Shown here: in pieces, positions 26,346 to 35,096 of the stretch | Layout: each line of letters starts with the position of its first letter | Position numbering within the stretch: position 1 is the stretch's first letter | Origin: UJ101 sp047975265 | GTDB taxonomy: Bacteria; Bacteroidota; Bacteroidia; Flavobacteriales; UJ101 | Length of the DNA: 64,000 nt | Reading direction: 5' to 3' | Assembly: GCA_047975265.1 (NCBI GenBank) | Contig: JBKEDE010000016.1 | Span: 1-64,000 of the forward strand | Notes under the pieces: generated by a model | What the model was told of the DNA's origin: nothing | The model's input: only the letters and a program-made list of their open reading frames with translations | The model's database searches: none | Made by a program: the position numbers and the translations under genes

Positions 26346-27404
26346 ATGAATGTAACAATACAAAAAGTAGAAAAATCTAAATTAGAAGGTGTTTCTTTTA
26401 AGGATTTAGCATTCGGTAAAAATTTTACCGATCATATGTTGATCGTGGAGTATAAAGAAGGGAAATGGAATAATCCGATAATTAAACCTTATGGGAATAT
26501 TACAATTTCGCCTGCTGCACAAGTATTACATTATGGTCAGGCTGTTTTTGAAGGAATGAAAGCATATCGTAATAAGAATGACGAAGTCTTTTTATTTAGA
26601 CCAAAAGACAATTTTATTAGAATCAATGAGTCCTGCAAACGTTTGAATATGCCTGAGTTACCGCAAGACCTTTTTATGGAAGGATTAAAAACTTTGGTTG
26701 ATTTAGATCGAAATTGGATTCCGACAGAGGAAGGTTCATCGTTGTATTTACGCCCGTTTGTATTTGCTTCTGAAGCTATGTTAAAAGCAACAACTTCGAC
26801 AGAATATACTTTTATGATTTTATGTTCTCCTGCTCAAACGTATTATAGTGAACCTTTGAAAATAAAAATCGCCGATTATTATTCCCGTGCAGCCAGTGGG
26901 GGAGTGGGCTATGCAAAAGCAGCAGGAAATTATGCCGCTTCATTTTTTCCAACTGAAGAAGCTCGGAAAGAAGGCTTTGACCAGATTTTGTGGACAGATG
27001 CTGCAACACATTCTTTCATAGAAGAATCAGGAACCATGAATGTTTTTGTACGTTATGAAAATAAATTGGTTACAGCTCCTGCAACCGAAACTATTCTGAA
27101 TGGGGTAACTCGCCGTAGTGTAATAGAAATCGGGAAGGAATTAGGTCTAAAAATTGAAGAACGACCGATCGCCGTTGAGGAGGTGATTACAGGAATTAAA
27201 TCCGGAACAATCAAAGAAATGTTTGGTTGCGGAACAGCTGTCGTTCTTATTCTTTACAAATCAGTTGGTTATAAAAAAGAAGAATTGAAGTTAAATTTGC
27301 TTTCAGAAGAAGAAAGTATCGCAATGAAGATCAAAAGTCGTTTGGTAGGAATTCAAACCGGAGTTCAAAATGATCCATTCGGATGGCGTATCAAAATAGA
27401 ATAA
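26346..27404 (+). CDS. ilvE: Branched-chain amino acid aminotransferase
   Basis: 352 residues, fold-type IV PLP enzyme. Motifs: QVLHYGQAVFEGMKAYR, the PLP lysine in GVGYAKAAGNYAAS, and FIEESGTMNVF with NGVTRRSVIE. It is of the longer, eukaryote-like class (about 350 residues) that acts on Leu, Ile and Val with 2-oxoglutarate. Divergent from mnmD; a TATATTTG box at 26321-26328 is a plausible -7 element. A terminator follows at 27466. Confidence 0.94.
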   Translation: MNVTIQKVEKSKLEGVSFKDLAFGKNFTDHMLIVEYKEGKWNNPIIKPYGNITISPAAQVLHYGQAVFEGMKAYRNKNDEVFLFRPKDNFIRINESCKRLNMPELPQDLFMEGLKTLVDLDRNWIPTEEGSSLYLRPFVFASEAMLKATTSTEYTFMILCSPAQTYYSEPLKIKIADYYSRAASGGVGYAKAAGNYAASFFPTEEARKEGFDQILWTDAATHSFIEESGTMNVFVRYENKLVTAPATETILNGVTRRSVIEIGKELGLKIEERPIAVEEVITGIKSGTIKEMFGCGTAVVLILYKSVGYKKEELKLNLLSEEESIAMKIKSRLVGIQTGVQNDPFGWRIKIE

Positions 27405-27465
27405 AACAGTAGAAAACATAACATATATCATGTTTTTGTTTAGAATAATTCTAAATTAATAGATT

Positions 27466-27498
27466 AAGGCATTTTTGAAAGAAAATGCCTTTCCTTTT
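27466..27498 (+). terminator. Terminator after ilvE
   Basis: AAGGCATTTT (27466-27475) pairs with AAAATGCCTT (27482-27491), a 10-bp stem and six-base loop, followed by TCCTTTTTG. It separates ilvE from the nqr promoter. Confidence 0.8.
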
Positions 27499-27509
27499 TG
27501 AAATAAGAA

Positions 27510-27541
27510 TTTGATATATTTCAATAATAAAATTAAATTTG
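27510..27541 (+). promoter_or_regulatory. Promoter of the nqr operon
   Basis: TTTG at 27510-27513, 20-base spacer, TAAATTTG at 27534-27541, matching the Bacteroidota consensus. The predicted start near 27548 leaves a ~37-base leader before the nqrA ATG at 27585. Confidence 0.65.
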
Positions 27542-27584
27542 TGGTCATTTTTATAAAATAATAATTTAAACAATAAACTTTCAA

Positions 27585-28931
27585 ATGTCAAAAGACATCA
27601 GTATAAGAAAAGGGTTGGATATTAAATTGGTCGGTGAGGCCGAATTGGCATCCAAAGAGTTACCCGCTTCAAAAGTTTATGCTTTACGCCCTGATGATTT
27701 TCATGGGGTTATTCCAAAACTAATAGCAAAACAAGGTCATAAGGTAAAAGCCGGATCACCTGTATTTTTTGCTAAAGGAAATGCTAAAGTGTTATTCCCT
27801 TCGTCGGTAAGCGGAGAGGTAATTGAAGTGAAGCGAGGTGAGAAACGAAAAATTTTAGAAATTAAAGTTTTAGCTGACGCAGAGCAGGCTTATGAGGATT
27901 TTGGAATCAAAGAACCTGCTTCTATGAACCGTGAACAAGTAATCAATCATTTAACATCTTCAGGGTGTTGGCCGTTTATTAAACAAAGGCCTTATGATGT
28001 AATTGCATCTCCGGATGATCAACCAAAAGCTGTTTTTGTATCAGGCATTAATTCTGCTCCATTAGCACCCGATATGGATTTTATATTAGCAGGAAAGGAG
28101 GAAGCATTGAAAGCAGGATTTACCGTTTTAACTAAACTAACAGAAGGGAAAGTACATCTGACGATTGGAAAATCATCAAATGTATTTCCTCAGGTGGCAG
28201 GAGTAGAAATCCATAAAGCAGACGGGAAACATCCGGTAGGTTTGGTTTCTACACAAATAGCAAAAATTGATCCTATCAATAAAGGAGAAAAAGTTTGGGT
28301 GGTAAGAGCCGAAGATGTTGCCATAATCGGAGAGTTGTTTTTAACAGGTAAATTCAATGCAGAACGTTTGGTTGCTTTAACAGGTTCCGGTATAAAATCG
28401 CCTTCTTATGTAAAAGTGAAACAAGGAGCGGTAATAAGTGATATTGTAGCAGGGAACTTGAAACAAGGAAATTATCGTATTATTAGCGGGAATGTATTAA
28501 CCGGAGCAAAAATGTCTAAAGAAGATGCTTTGGGGTATTATGATAATCAAATCACCGTAATTCCTGAAGGAGATGATTATGATTTCTTTGGATGGAACAA
28601 ACCACAACCTAAAAAATTTAGTTTATCAAGAGCTACATTATTTTCGTTCTTAACACCAAATAAAAAATACGATTTGAATACCAATACGAATGGAGAGCAT
28701 AGAGCTTTTGTAATAACAGGAGAATATGAAAAGGTATTTCCTCTGGATATTTATCCTTTGCAATTGATGAAAGCCGTTTTGGTTAGAGATATTGATGAAA
28801 TGGAGGCTTTAGGAATTTATGAAGTAGCTCCGGAAGATTTTGCCTTAACAGAATATGTTTGTATTTCAAAACAAGATCATCAGCAAATTATTCGGAAAGG
28901 ATTGGATTTAATGATTAAAGAAGTTGGTTAA
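27585..28931 (+). CDS. nqrA: Na+-translocating NADH:quinone oxidoreductase subunit A
   Basis: 448 residues; N-terminal motif IRKGLDIKLVGEAE, lipoyl-like segment near the start (GHKVKAGSPVFF), and RLVALTGSGIKSP typical of NqrA. It is the peripheral cytoplasmic subunit of the six-subunit sodium pump that oxidises NADH, reduces quinone and exports Na+. First gene of the nqrABCDEF operon, 18 bases before nqrB, with its own promoter at 27510. Confidence 0.95.
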   Translation: MSKDISIRKGLDIKLVGEAELASKELPASKVYALRPDDFHGVIPKLIAKQGHKVKAGSPVFFAKGNAKVLFPSSVSGEVIEVKRGEKRKILEIKVLADAEQAYEDFGIKEPASMNREQVINHLTSSGCWPFIKQRPYDVIASPDDQPKAVFVSGINSAPLAPDMDFILAGKEEALKAGFTVLTKLTEGKVHLTIGKSSNVFPQVAGVEIHKADGKHPVGLVSTQIAKIDPINKGEKVWVVRAEDVAIIGELFLTGKFNAERLVALTGSGIKSPSYVKVKQGAVISDIVAGNLKQGNYRIISGNVLTGAKMSKEDALGYYDNQITVIPEGDDYDFFGWNKPQPKKFSLSRATLFSFLTPNKKYDLNTNTNGEHRAFVITGEYEKVFPLDIYPLQLMKAVLVRDIDEMEALGIYEVAPEDFALTEYVCISKQDHQQIIRKGLDLMIKEVG

Positions 28932-28948
28932 TTTATATAATTTTTAAA

Positions 28949-30139
28949 ATGGGATTAAAACAAAATTTACATAATTTAAAACAGAAATATAAAGGAACCA
29001 AGTTGGAGCAAGGATTCAACGCCTTGCATACGTTTCTTTATTTACCAAACAGTACGACAAAATCCGGAACGCATATTCGCGATGCTGCAGATTTAAAACG
29101 TATTATGAATACGGTAATCATGGCATTAGTTCCATGTTTGATTTTTGGTATTTTTAATGCAGGTTATCAACACCATTTGGCTATCAATGGAACAGCTGAG
29201 TTTTTAACAATGGATAATTTCTTAGTCGGGGCATCCAAAGTATTACCTTTATTATTGGTTTCTTACGGTGTTGGATTAGGAATTGAATTTATTTTTGCTA
29301 CAATAAAAAAACACGAAGTAGAAGAAGGCTATTTAGTAACAGGAATGTTAGTTCCGTTAATCGTTCCGGTTGATGTCCCTCTTTGGATGTTAGCAGTAGC
29401 AGTTGCTTTCGGAGTAATTATCGGAAAAGAAATTTTTGGAGGAACGGGAATGAATGTTTTAAATCCGGCATTAACTATTCGAGCCTTTTTATTTTTTAAC
29501 TGGGCAGGATGGATGTCAGGAGATAAAGTATGGGTACACGGAGGTGTAAACCCTCAGAATTATGGTGTAGATGCCATTTCAGGTGAAACCATTTTGGGGA
29601 CTTTGGCAGGTAACGGAAATCCGTTGGAACATCATTCAATAATGGATATGTTTATTGGAACGGTTCCGGGTTCTGTAGGAGAAACCTCTGTTTTGTTTAT
29701 TCTGATAGGAGCCTTATGGTTGATTTATACAGGCGTAGGAAGTGCTCGAATCATGCTTTCAGCCATAGTGGGAGCTGTAGTAATGGGATTAATTTTTAAT
29801 GGCGTGGCAGGAACCGATTTTGTACCTGAAGGAAGTAAATTCTTCGGATTGATGAGCTTTCCTTTTTGGCAGCATTTACTGGTAGGAGGTTTGGCTTTTG
29901 GTATCGTGTTCATGGCTACCGATCCGGTATCGGCTTCTCAAACCAATACGGGAAAAATTATTTATGGGTTTTTAATAGGATTTATCAGTGTGATGATACG
30001 TGTTTTCAATCCGGCTTTTCCGGAGGGAGTTATGATGGCAATCTTGCTGATGAATGTATTTGCACCAACTATTGATCATTATGTGGTTCAAGCCAATATA
30101 AAAAGAAGAATGAAACGTTTAAAAACTAAAATAGCATAA
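28949..30139 (+). CDS. nqrB: Na+-translocating NADH:quinone oxidoreductase subunit B
   Basis: 396 residues with about ten hydrophobic spans. The covalent FMN attachment threonine should be the Thr of DAISGETILG, which fits the D-x-x-S-G-x-T flavinylation signal used by ApbE. Includes GMNVLNPALTIRAFLFF and MATDPVSASQTNTGK, both NqrB/RnfD signatures. NqrB houses the main ion-pumping core in the inner membrane. The next gene starts two bases after its stop. Confidence 0.96.
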   Translation: MGLKQNLHNLKQKYKGTKLEQGFNALHTFLYLPNSTTKSGTHIRDAADLKRIMNTVIMALVPCLIFGIFNAGYQHHLAINGTAEFLTMDNFLVGASKVLPLLLVSYGVGLGIEFIFATIKKHEVEEGYLVTGMLVPLIVPVDVPLWMLAVAVAFGVIIGKEIFGGTGMNVLNPALTIRAFLFFNWAGWMSGDKVWVHGGVNPQNYGVDAISGETILGTLAGNGNPLEHHSIMDMFIGTVPGSVGETSVLFILIGALWLIYTGVGSARIMLSAIVGAVVMGLIFNGVAGTDFVPEGSKFFGLMSFPFWQHLLVGGLAFGIVFMATDPVSASQTNTGKIIYGFLIGFISVMIRVFNPAFPEGVMMAILLMNVFAPTIDHYVVQANIKRRMKRLKTKIA

Positions 30140-30141
30140 TC

Positions 30142-30861
30142 ATGGCAAAAAAAGATTCCAATATATATACGATAGTATTTGCTGTTATTATGGTAATAAT
30201 AGTAGGTTCGCTTTTAGCAGGTTTTGCAAGTTTAACCAAAGAAATGCGTGAAAACAATGATAAAGTAAAAGCACAAATGGATATTTTATCTTCAATAGGT
30301 GTTGAAGCAGATCGTTCTAATGCAACAGAAAAATTTGAAGAAAATATTAAAAAACAATACGTGATTGAAGGAACTAATGTAACAGAAGATCACGAAGCAT
30401 ACCTTATTGATGTTAAAAAAGAACAAGCCCGAGCTAAGAAAGGACAAACACAGCGTTTGCCTTTGTTTATAGCTGAAAAAGGAGGGGAAAAAGTGTATAT
30501 TATTCCTGTTCGTGGTGCAGGTCTTTGGGATGCAATTTGGGGATATGTAGCTTTAAAAGAAGATTTACAAACGATTGACGGTGTTTTCTTTGATCATAAA
30601 GGAGAAACGCCCGGTTTAGGAGCAAACATCACACAAAGTTATTTTAAGGAGGATTTCAAAGATGAAAAAATATATGACCTTAGTGGAAATTACGCTGCGG
30701 TAGCCGTCTCTAAATCAAATGGTGATCCTTCAAATAATGATAAAACAGATAATGAAGTCGATGCAATCGGAGGAGCTACGATTACAGGTAATGGTGTTGC
30801 AGCAATGTTGAAATCGGGTATTAAAGTATATTTACCGTATTTCAAAACCTTAAAAAAATAG
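30142..30861 (+). CDS. nqrC: Na+-translocating NADH:quinone oxidoreductase subunit C
   Basis: 239 residues: one N-terminal TM (~8-28) and a periplasmic FMN domain. The flavinylation signal is DAIGGATITGNGV near residue 212, whose last Thr of GGAT would carry FMN through ApbE action. LGANITQSYF matches the conserved region of NqrC. ApbE itself is not in the window. Confidence 0.96.
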   Translation: MAKKDSNIYTIVFAVIMVIIVGSLLAGFASLTKEMRENNDKVKAQMDILSSIGVEADRSNATEKFEENIKKQYVIEGTNVTEDHEAYLIDVKKEQARAKKGQTQRLPLFIAEKGGEKVYIIPVRGAGLWDAIWGYVALKEDLQTIDGVFFDHKGETPGLGANITQSYFKEDFKDEKIYDLSGNYAAVAVSKSNGDPSNNDKTDNEVDAIGGATITGNGVAAMLKSGIKVYLPYFKTLKK

Positions 30862-30865
30862 AATT

Positions 30866-31513
30866 ATGGCATCAAAAAAGAATATAGAATTAATAAAAGA
30901 TCCTTTATGGGATAATAATCCTATTACGGTACAAGTATTAGGAATTTGCTCCGCTTTGGCTATTACGGCCGAGTTAAAAGCATCAGTCGTAATGGCAATT
31001 TCAGTGATGTTTGTTTTAGGCTTGGGAAATGTGGTGATTTCTTTTATGAAAAACATTATCCCTCCTTCAATTCGTATCATTGTTCAACTGGTTGTTGTGG
31101 CAGCATTGGTAATTATAGTAGATTTAACTTTAAAAGCCTATTTGCCCGATCTGGCTAAAACATTATCTGTGTTTATCGGATTGATTATTACCAACTGTAT
31201 TATCATGGGACGTTTTGAAGCCTTTGCTTTAGACCCGAACAATACACCGTTACAATCATTTATGGACGGAGTGGGAAATGCTTGGGGATACGGTCTGATT
31301 TTAATTGTTGTAGGATTTTTCCGTGAATTATTCGGATCAGGAACCTTATTCGGATTTCCTGTATTTGGAGATCCTGTAGAAAAAACAGGATTGTATGCTT
31401 TAGGATATGAAAATAATGGATTTATGTTATTGGCACCAATGGCATTAATTACAGTAGGATTGATTATTTGGGTTCAAAGGGCACGAAATAAAGATTTAAT
31501 CGAAACACATTAA
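30866..31513 (+). CDS. nqrD: Na+-translocating NADH:quinone oxidoreductase subunit D
   Basis: 215 residues, about six TMs, with LGICSALAITAELKASVVMA and LIITNCIIMGRFEAFAL, which contain the two conserved cysteines that, with those of NqrE, bind the intramembrane 2Fe-2S cluster. Four bases downstream of nqrC. Confidence 0.95.
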   Translation: MASKKNIELIKDPLWDNNPITVQVLGICSALAITAELKASVVMAISVMFVLGLGNVVISFMKNIIPPSIRIIVQLVVVAALVIIVDLTLKAYLPDLAKTLSVFIGLIITNCIIMGRFEAFALDPNNTPLQSFMDGVGNAWGYGLILIVVGFFRELFGSGTLFGFPVFGDPVEKTGLYALGYENNGFMLLAPMALITVGLIIWVQRARNKDLIETH

Positions 31514-31579
31514 TCGTTAAAGGTTTTGTTTCTTTAGTCTAAGAAGATTTTAAAAACCAATAACTAAAAACAAAGAATA

Positions 31580-32305
31580 ATGGATTATTTAGAATTATTT
31601 TTTAAGTCAATTTTTATTGATAATATGGTATTCGCAACATTTTTAGGAATGTGCTCATACCTGGCAGTATCTAAAAAAGTATCAACAGCAGTAGGTCTTG
31701 GTGCAGCAGTAATTTTCGTTATGTTGGTTACCGTTCCTATGAACTACTTGTTAGATCAATATATTTTACAACCCGGAGCTTTAGGAAAATGGTTAGGACC
31801 TGAATTTGCCGATTATGATTTAAGCTTTTTAACTTTCATCTTGTTTATTGCAACCATTGCAACCATGGTGCAATTGGTAGAAATGATTGTAGAAAAGTTC
31901 TCCCCCGAATTATATAACCAGTTGGGGATTTTCTTGCCTCTAATTGCTGTAAACTGTGCTATTTTAGGAGGCTCATTATTTATGCAACAACGTGAATTTC
32001 ATAATATAGCAGAAGCTACTGTATACGGTGTAGGTTCGGGCATAGGATGGTTTTTAGCCATTTTGGCAATCGGTGCAATTCGTGAAAAAATACGTTATTC
32101 CAATGTTCCTCCTGCATTAAGAGGATTAGGTATAACCTTTATTTTAACCGGATTAATGGCGATAGGCTTTATGGCTTTCGGTGGAATGTTAACAGGAGGC
32201 GATGATGATACCAAAACCGAAGAAAAGAAAGCAACGGTCGTAAAAGATTCAAAACAAGATGAGAAAATAACCGCTTATATTAATCAAACTGAAGAAATAA
32301 AATGA
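31580..32305 (+). CDS. nqrE: Na+-translocating NADH:quinone oxidoreductase subunit E
   Basis: 241 residues, about six TMs; FLGMCSYLAVSKKV and AVNCAILGGSLFM hold the conserved cysteines. NqrE in Vibrio is about 200 residues; the extra here is a charged tail of ~35 residues (DDDTKTEEKKATVVKDSKQD) that should lie in aqueous space. Its stop overlaps the nqrF start (ATGA), so translation is coupled. The gap to nqrD is 66 bases, the largest within the operon. Confidence 0.95.
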   Translation: MDYLELFFKSIFIDNMVFATFLGMCSYLAVSKKVSTAVGLGAAVIFVMLVTVPMNYLLDQYILQPGALGKWLGPEFADYDLSFLTFILFIATIATMVQLVEMIVEKFSPELYNQLGIFLPLIAVNCAILGGSLFMQQREFHNIAEATVYGVGSGIGWFLAILAIGAIREKIRYSNVPPALRGLGITFILTGLMAIGFMAFGGMLTGGDDDTKTEEKKATVVKDSKQDEKITAYINQTEEIK

Positions 32306-33627
32306 TGATAACAATATTAGAAGTAAGCACATCCGCTTTAATAGGAACAACAATAGTAGCCTTTTTGGTATTGTTGTTAGCATTAGTAGGAATTATTTTA
32401 TTTGCAAAATCAAAGTTGGTTTCCACCGGACCGGTTAAAATTAAAATTAACGGAGAAAAAGAAATTGAAGTAGCTTCAGGAGGAACATTATTATCGACTC
32501 TCGGAGGTCAAGGAATCTTTTTGCCATCTGCTTGCGGAGGAGGAGGATCATGTATTCAGTGTGAATGTCATGTTGATGCAGGAGGAGGTGAAGCCCTTCC
32601 TACAGAAACACCGCACTTTACTCGTAAAGAATTACAACACGGCGTACGTTTAGCATGTCAAGTAAAAGTAAAACAAGACATGGAAATTCGTATTCCGGAA
32701 GAAATTTTTGGAATTAAAAAGTTTGAAGCTACGGTTGTTCGTAATTATAATGTAGCCACTTTTATCAAAGAATTTGTTGTAGAAATACCTGAAGATATGA
32801 ATTACAGAGCAGGAGGATATATACAAATTGAAGTTCCGGCTTGTGAAATTGATTATAAAACAATGGATATTACGGCTCATCCAACGGATCATCCTGACCA
32901 ACCTGATAAATTTAAAGCAGATTGGGATAAGTTCGGATTATGGGATCTTAAGATGAAGAATCCGGAATTGGTTGAAAGAGCCTATTCTATGGCGTCTTAT
33001 CCGGCAGAAGGACGTGAGATTATGCTAAACGTTCGTATTGCTACACCTCCGTTTGACCGTCAAAAAGGAGGATGGATGGATGTAAATCCGGGAATAGCAT
33101 CATCATATGTTTTTAATTTAAAACCGGGTGATAAATGTGTGATTTCAGGACCTTACGGAGAATTTTTTATTAATGAAGATTCTGATGCGGAAATGATTTA
33201 TGTAGGAGGTGGAGCAGGAATGGCACCTATGCGTTCTCATTTATACGAATTGTTTCATACGATGAAAACAGGGCGTAAAGTATCGTATTGGTATGGAGGA
33301 CGTTCTCGTGCAGAGTTATTCTACATCCATTATTTTAAAGCATTGGAAAAAGAATTTCCAAATTTTAAATTTTATTTGGTTTTATCCGATGCTTTACCGG
33401 AAGATAATTGGGTAGAAAAGAAAGATATTCATGATGAGAAAGGAGATGGTTTTGTAGGGTTTGTACACCAAGCTTTGATTAACAATTATTTGTCTATACA
33501 TGATGAGCCTGAAGAAATTGAATTTTATTTCTGCGGACCACCGATGATGAATCAAGCCGTTGTAAAGATGTGTGATGATTTTGGTGTTCCAAAAGAAAAT
33601 GTACGTTTTGACGACTTTGGGGGATAA
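32302..33627 (+). CDS. nqrF: Na+-translocating NADH:quinone oxidoreductase subunit F
   Basis: 441 residues: TM at ~11-34, a 2Fe-2S domain with Cys78, Cys84, Cys87 and Cys119 (CX5CX2CX31C), an FAD domain with RAYSMASYP, and an NADH domain with VGGGAGMAPMRSH and FCGPPMM. It takes electrons from NADH on the cytoplasmic side and feeds the Na+ pump. Last gene of the operon, ended by the hairpin at 33653-33694. Confidence 0.97.
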   Translation: MMITILEVSTSALIGTTIVAFLVLLLALVGIILFAKSKLVSTGPVKIKINGEKEIEVASGGTLLSTLGGQGIFLPSACGGGGSCIQCECHVDAGGGEALPTETPHFTRKELQHGVRLACQVKVKQDMEIRIPEEIFGIKKFEATVVRNYNVATFIKEFVVEIPEDMNYRAGGYIQIEVPACEIDYKTMDITAHPTDHPDQPDKFKADWDKFGLWDLKMKNPELVERAYSMASYPAEGREIMLNVRIATPPFDRQKGGWMDVNPGIASSYVFNLKPGDKCVISGPYGEFFINEDSDAEMIYVGGGAGMAPMRSHLYELFHTMKTGRKVSYWYGGRSRAELFYIHYFKALEKEFPNFKFYLVLSDALPEDNWVEKKDIHDEKGDGFVGFVHQALINNYLSIHDEPEEIEFYFCGPPMMNQAVVKMCDDFGVPKENVRFDDFGG

Positions 33628-33652
33628 AACTAACTAATTATAATAAATTTAT

Positions 33653-33694
33653 TAAAAGAAAAGCATCTTGAATTTTCAAGATGCTTTTCTTTTA
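33653..33694. terminator. Bidirectional terminator between nqrF and map
   Basis: A perfect 20-bp inverted repeat (33653-33672 with 33675-33694; core AAGCATCTTGAA) with only two central bases, A-rich on the left and T-rich on the right. It serves the convergent nqrF and map transcripts on both strands. Confidence 0.9.
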
Positions 33695-33711
33695 TAGTTT
33701 AAGAAGAATTT

Positions 33712-34518
33712 TTATAAGAACGACTTTTCTTCATCCGAATTAATTCCCAATGCATCGTAAATGTATTTAAAGGTAGAAAGCAATTGGGGTTTACCGTCTA
33801 TAATAGCTACATTATGCTCAAAATGAGCAGAGGGTTTGTTATCACGAGTGGTAACAGTCCATCCGTCTTTATGAAATTTAATTTTCTCAGTTCCCATATT
33901 GATCATAGGCTCAATAGCTACCACCATTCCTTCTTTAAATACTTTTCCTTTTCCCCTCTGTCCATAATTGGGCATTTGTGGTTCTTCGTGCATAATATGT
34001 CCCAATCCATGTCCTACTAATTCTCGAACTACTCCAAAGCCTTCTTTTTCACAATACTGCTGAATGGCATAACCTACATCACCAACCCGATTGTTAGCTC
34101 TAAATTGAGCAATACCTACATAAAGACTTTCTTTAGTCGTTTGTAAAAGTTTTTTTATTTCAGCGGAAACCTCGCCTACTTCAAAAGTATAGGCATGATC
34201 ACCGTAAAAATCATTCATTAAAACACCACAATCAATTGAGATAATATCACCGTTTTTTAAAGGTGTATTATTGGGAATTCCGTGTACAACTTGGTCATTG
34301 GGAGACATGCAAAGCGTATTAGGAAAATCATACATTCCTAAAAAACCAGGAACGCCACCGTGATCCCGAATATATTCTTCAGCTAATTTATCTAAGTATA
34401 AAGAAGTTACACCTGGCTTTATCTCTTTAGCAAGTATTCCTAAGGTTTTAGAGACTAATTGTGCACTTTCTCTAATTAAAGCAATTTCTTCTGTGGATTT
34501 TAAATGAATTTTACTCAT
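33712..34518 (-). CDS. map: Type I methionine aminopeptidase
   Basis: 268 residues from the start MSKIHLKSTEEI at 34518; an in-frame Met seven codons upstream (34539) gives MLHSYII, unlike homologues. Metal ligands lie in ISIDCGVLMNDFYGDHAYTF (two Asp), GHGLGHIMHEEP (His), AIEPMI (Glu) and FEHNVAII (Glu). It removes the initiator methionine from nascent proteins. Single gene, convergent with nqrF. Confidence 0.95.
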   Translation of the reverse strand: MSKIHLKSTEEIALIRESAQLVSKTLGILAKEIKPGVTSLYLDKLAEEYIRDHGGVPGFLGMYDFPNTLCMSPNDQVVHGIPNNTPLKNGDIISIDCGVLMNDFYGDHAYTFEVGEVSAEIKKLLQTTKESLYVGIAQFRANNRVGDVGYAIQQYCEKEGFGVVRELVGHGLGHIMHEEPQMPNYGQRGKGKVFKEGMVVAIEPMINMGTEKIKFHKDGWTVTTRDNKPSAHFEHNVAIIDGKPQLLSTFKYIYDALGINSDEEKSFL

Positions 34519-34601
34519 AATAATATAGCTATGAAGCAAAGTTAAAATTTTTAGAGAGAAGAGAATTGTTTTATAAAGAAAACATTTTTAATTATGAAAG
34601 G

Positions 34602-35024
34602 TCAAAACCAAAAATAAAATGATTTTTTTCTTTGTCTCTTTTTTCGTTCAGCTTTATCAAAATCAAGGGTTTTTCTTCGAGTGATACAGTCATAAACTTC
34701 GCCCCAACCGGGAAATCCTCCTACATTGCGATCATCAACAAAAATATCAGCATTTATTTTTCTGCTTTGTTCTTCATGATCAAATTCCTCTCCTTCAAAA
34801 CTATTGTTTACAGCATAAAACTCTACGCCATTTTCTTTACAAAATTCTACAGCTTCTTCCAAAGATTTACCACTTCTATATGTCCATAAGGTTAATCTGT
34901 AGCCTTGATTTTGAAGTTTTTTTAAAGTTTCAAAAGCAAACAATCTTGGTTTACCTATCTTAGGATACGCATTTTCTACAATGGTTCCATCAAAATCAAC
35001 GGCTATAATTTTACTAAGTTTCAT
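34602..35024 (-). CDS. HAD-superfamily phosphatase, BT0820-like
   Basis: 140 residues with the HAD nucleophile motif AVDFDGTIVENAYP, motif II TLWTYRSG and motif IV FVDDRNVGGFPGWGE. Short cap-less HAD proteins of this kind are conserved in Bacteroidota (BT0820 family); substrate unknown, probably a small phosphorylated metabolite. Ends in a basic tail (ERKKRQRKKSFYFWF). Lies between gpmI and map on the same strand but with separate spacing (72 and 83 bases). Confidence 0.82.
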   Translation of the reverse strand: MKLSKIIAVDFDGTIVENAYPKIGKPRLFAFETLKKLQNQGYRLTLWTYRSGKSLEEAVEFCKENGVEFYAVNNSFEGEEFDHEEQSRKINADIFVDDRNVGGFPGWGEVYDCITRRKTLDFDKAERKKRQRKKSFYFWF

Positions 35025-35096
35025 ACCCCCAATATTTTCTTCATTTGCTACTAAGATAGTTAATTTACATTAATTTTGTGTTATTTTAACATAACT

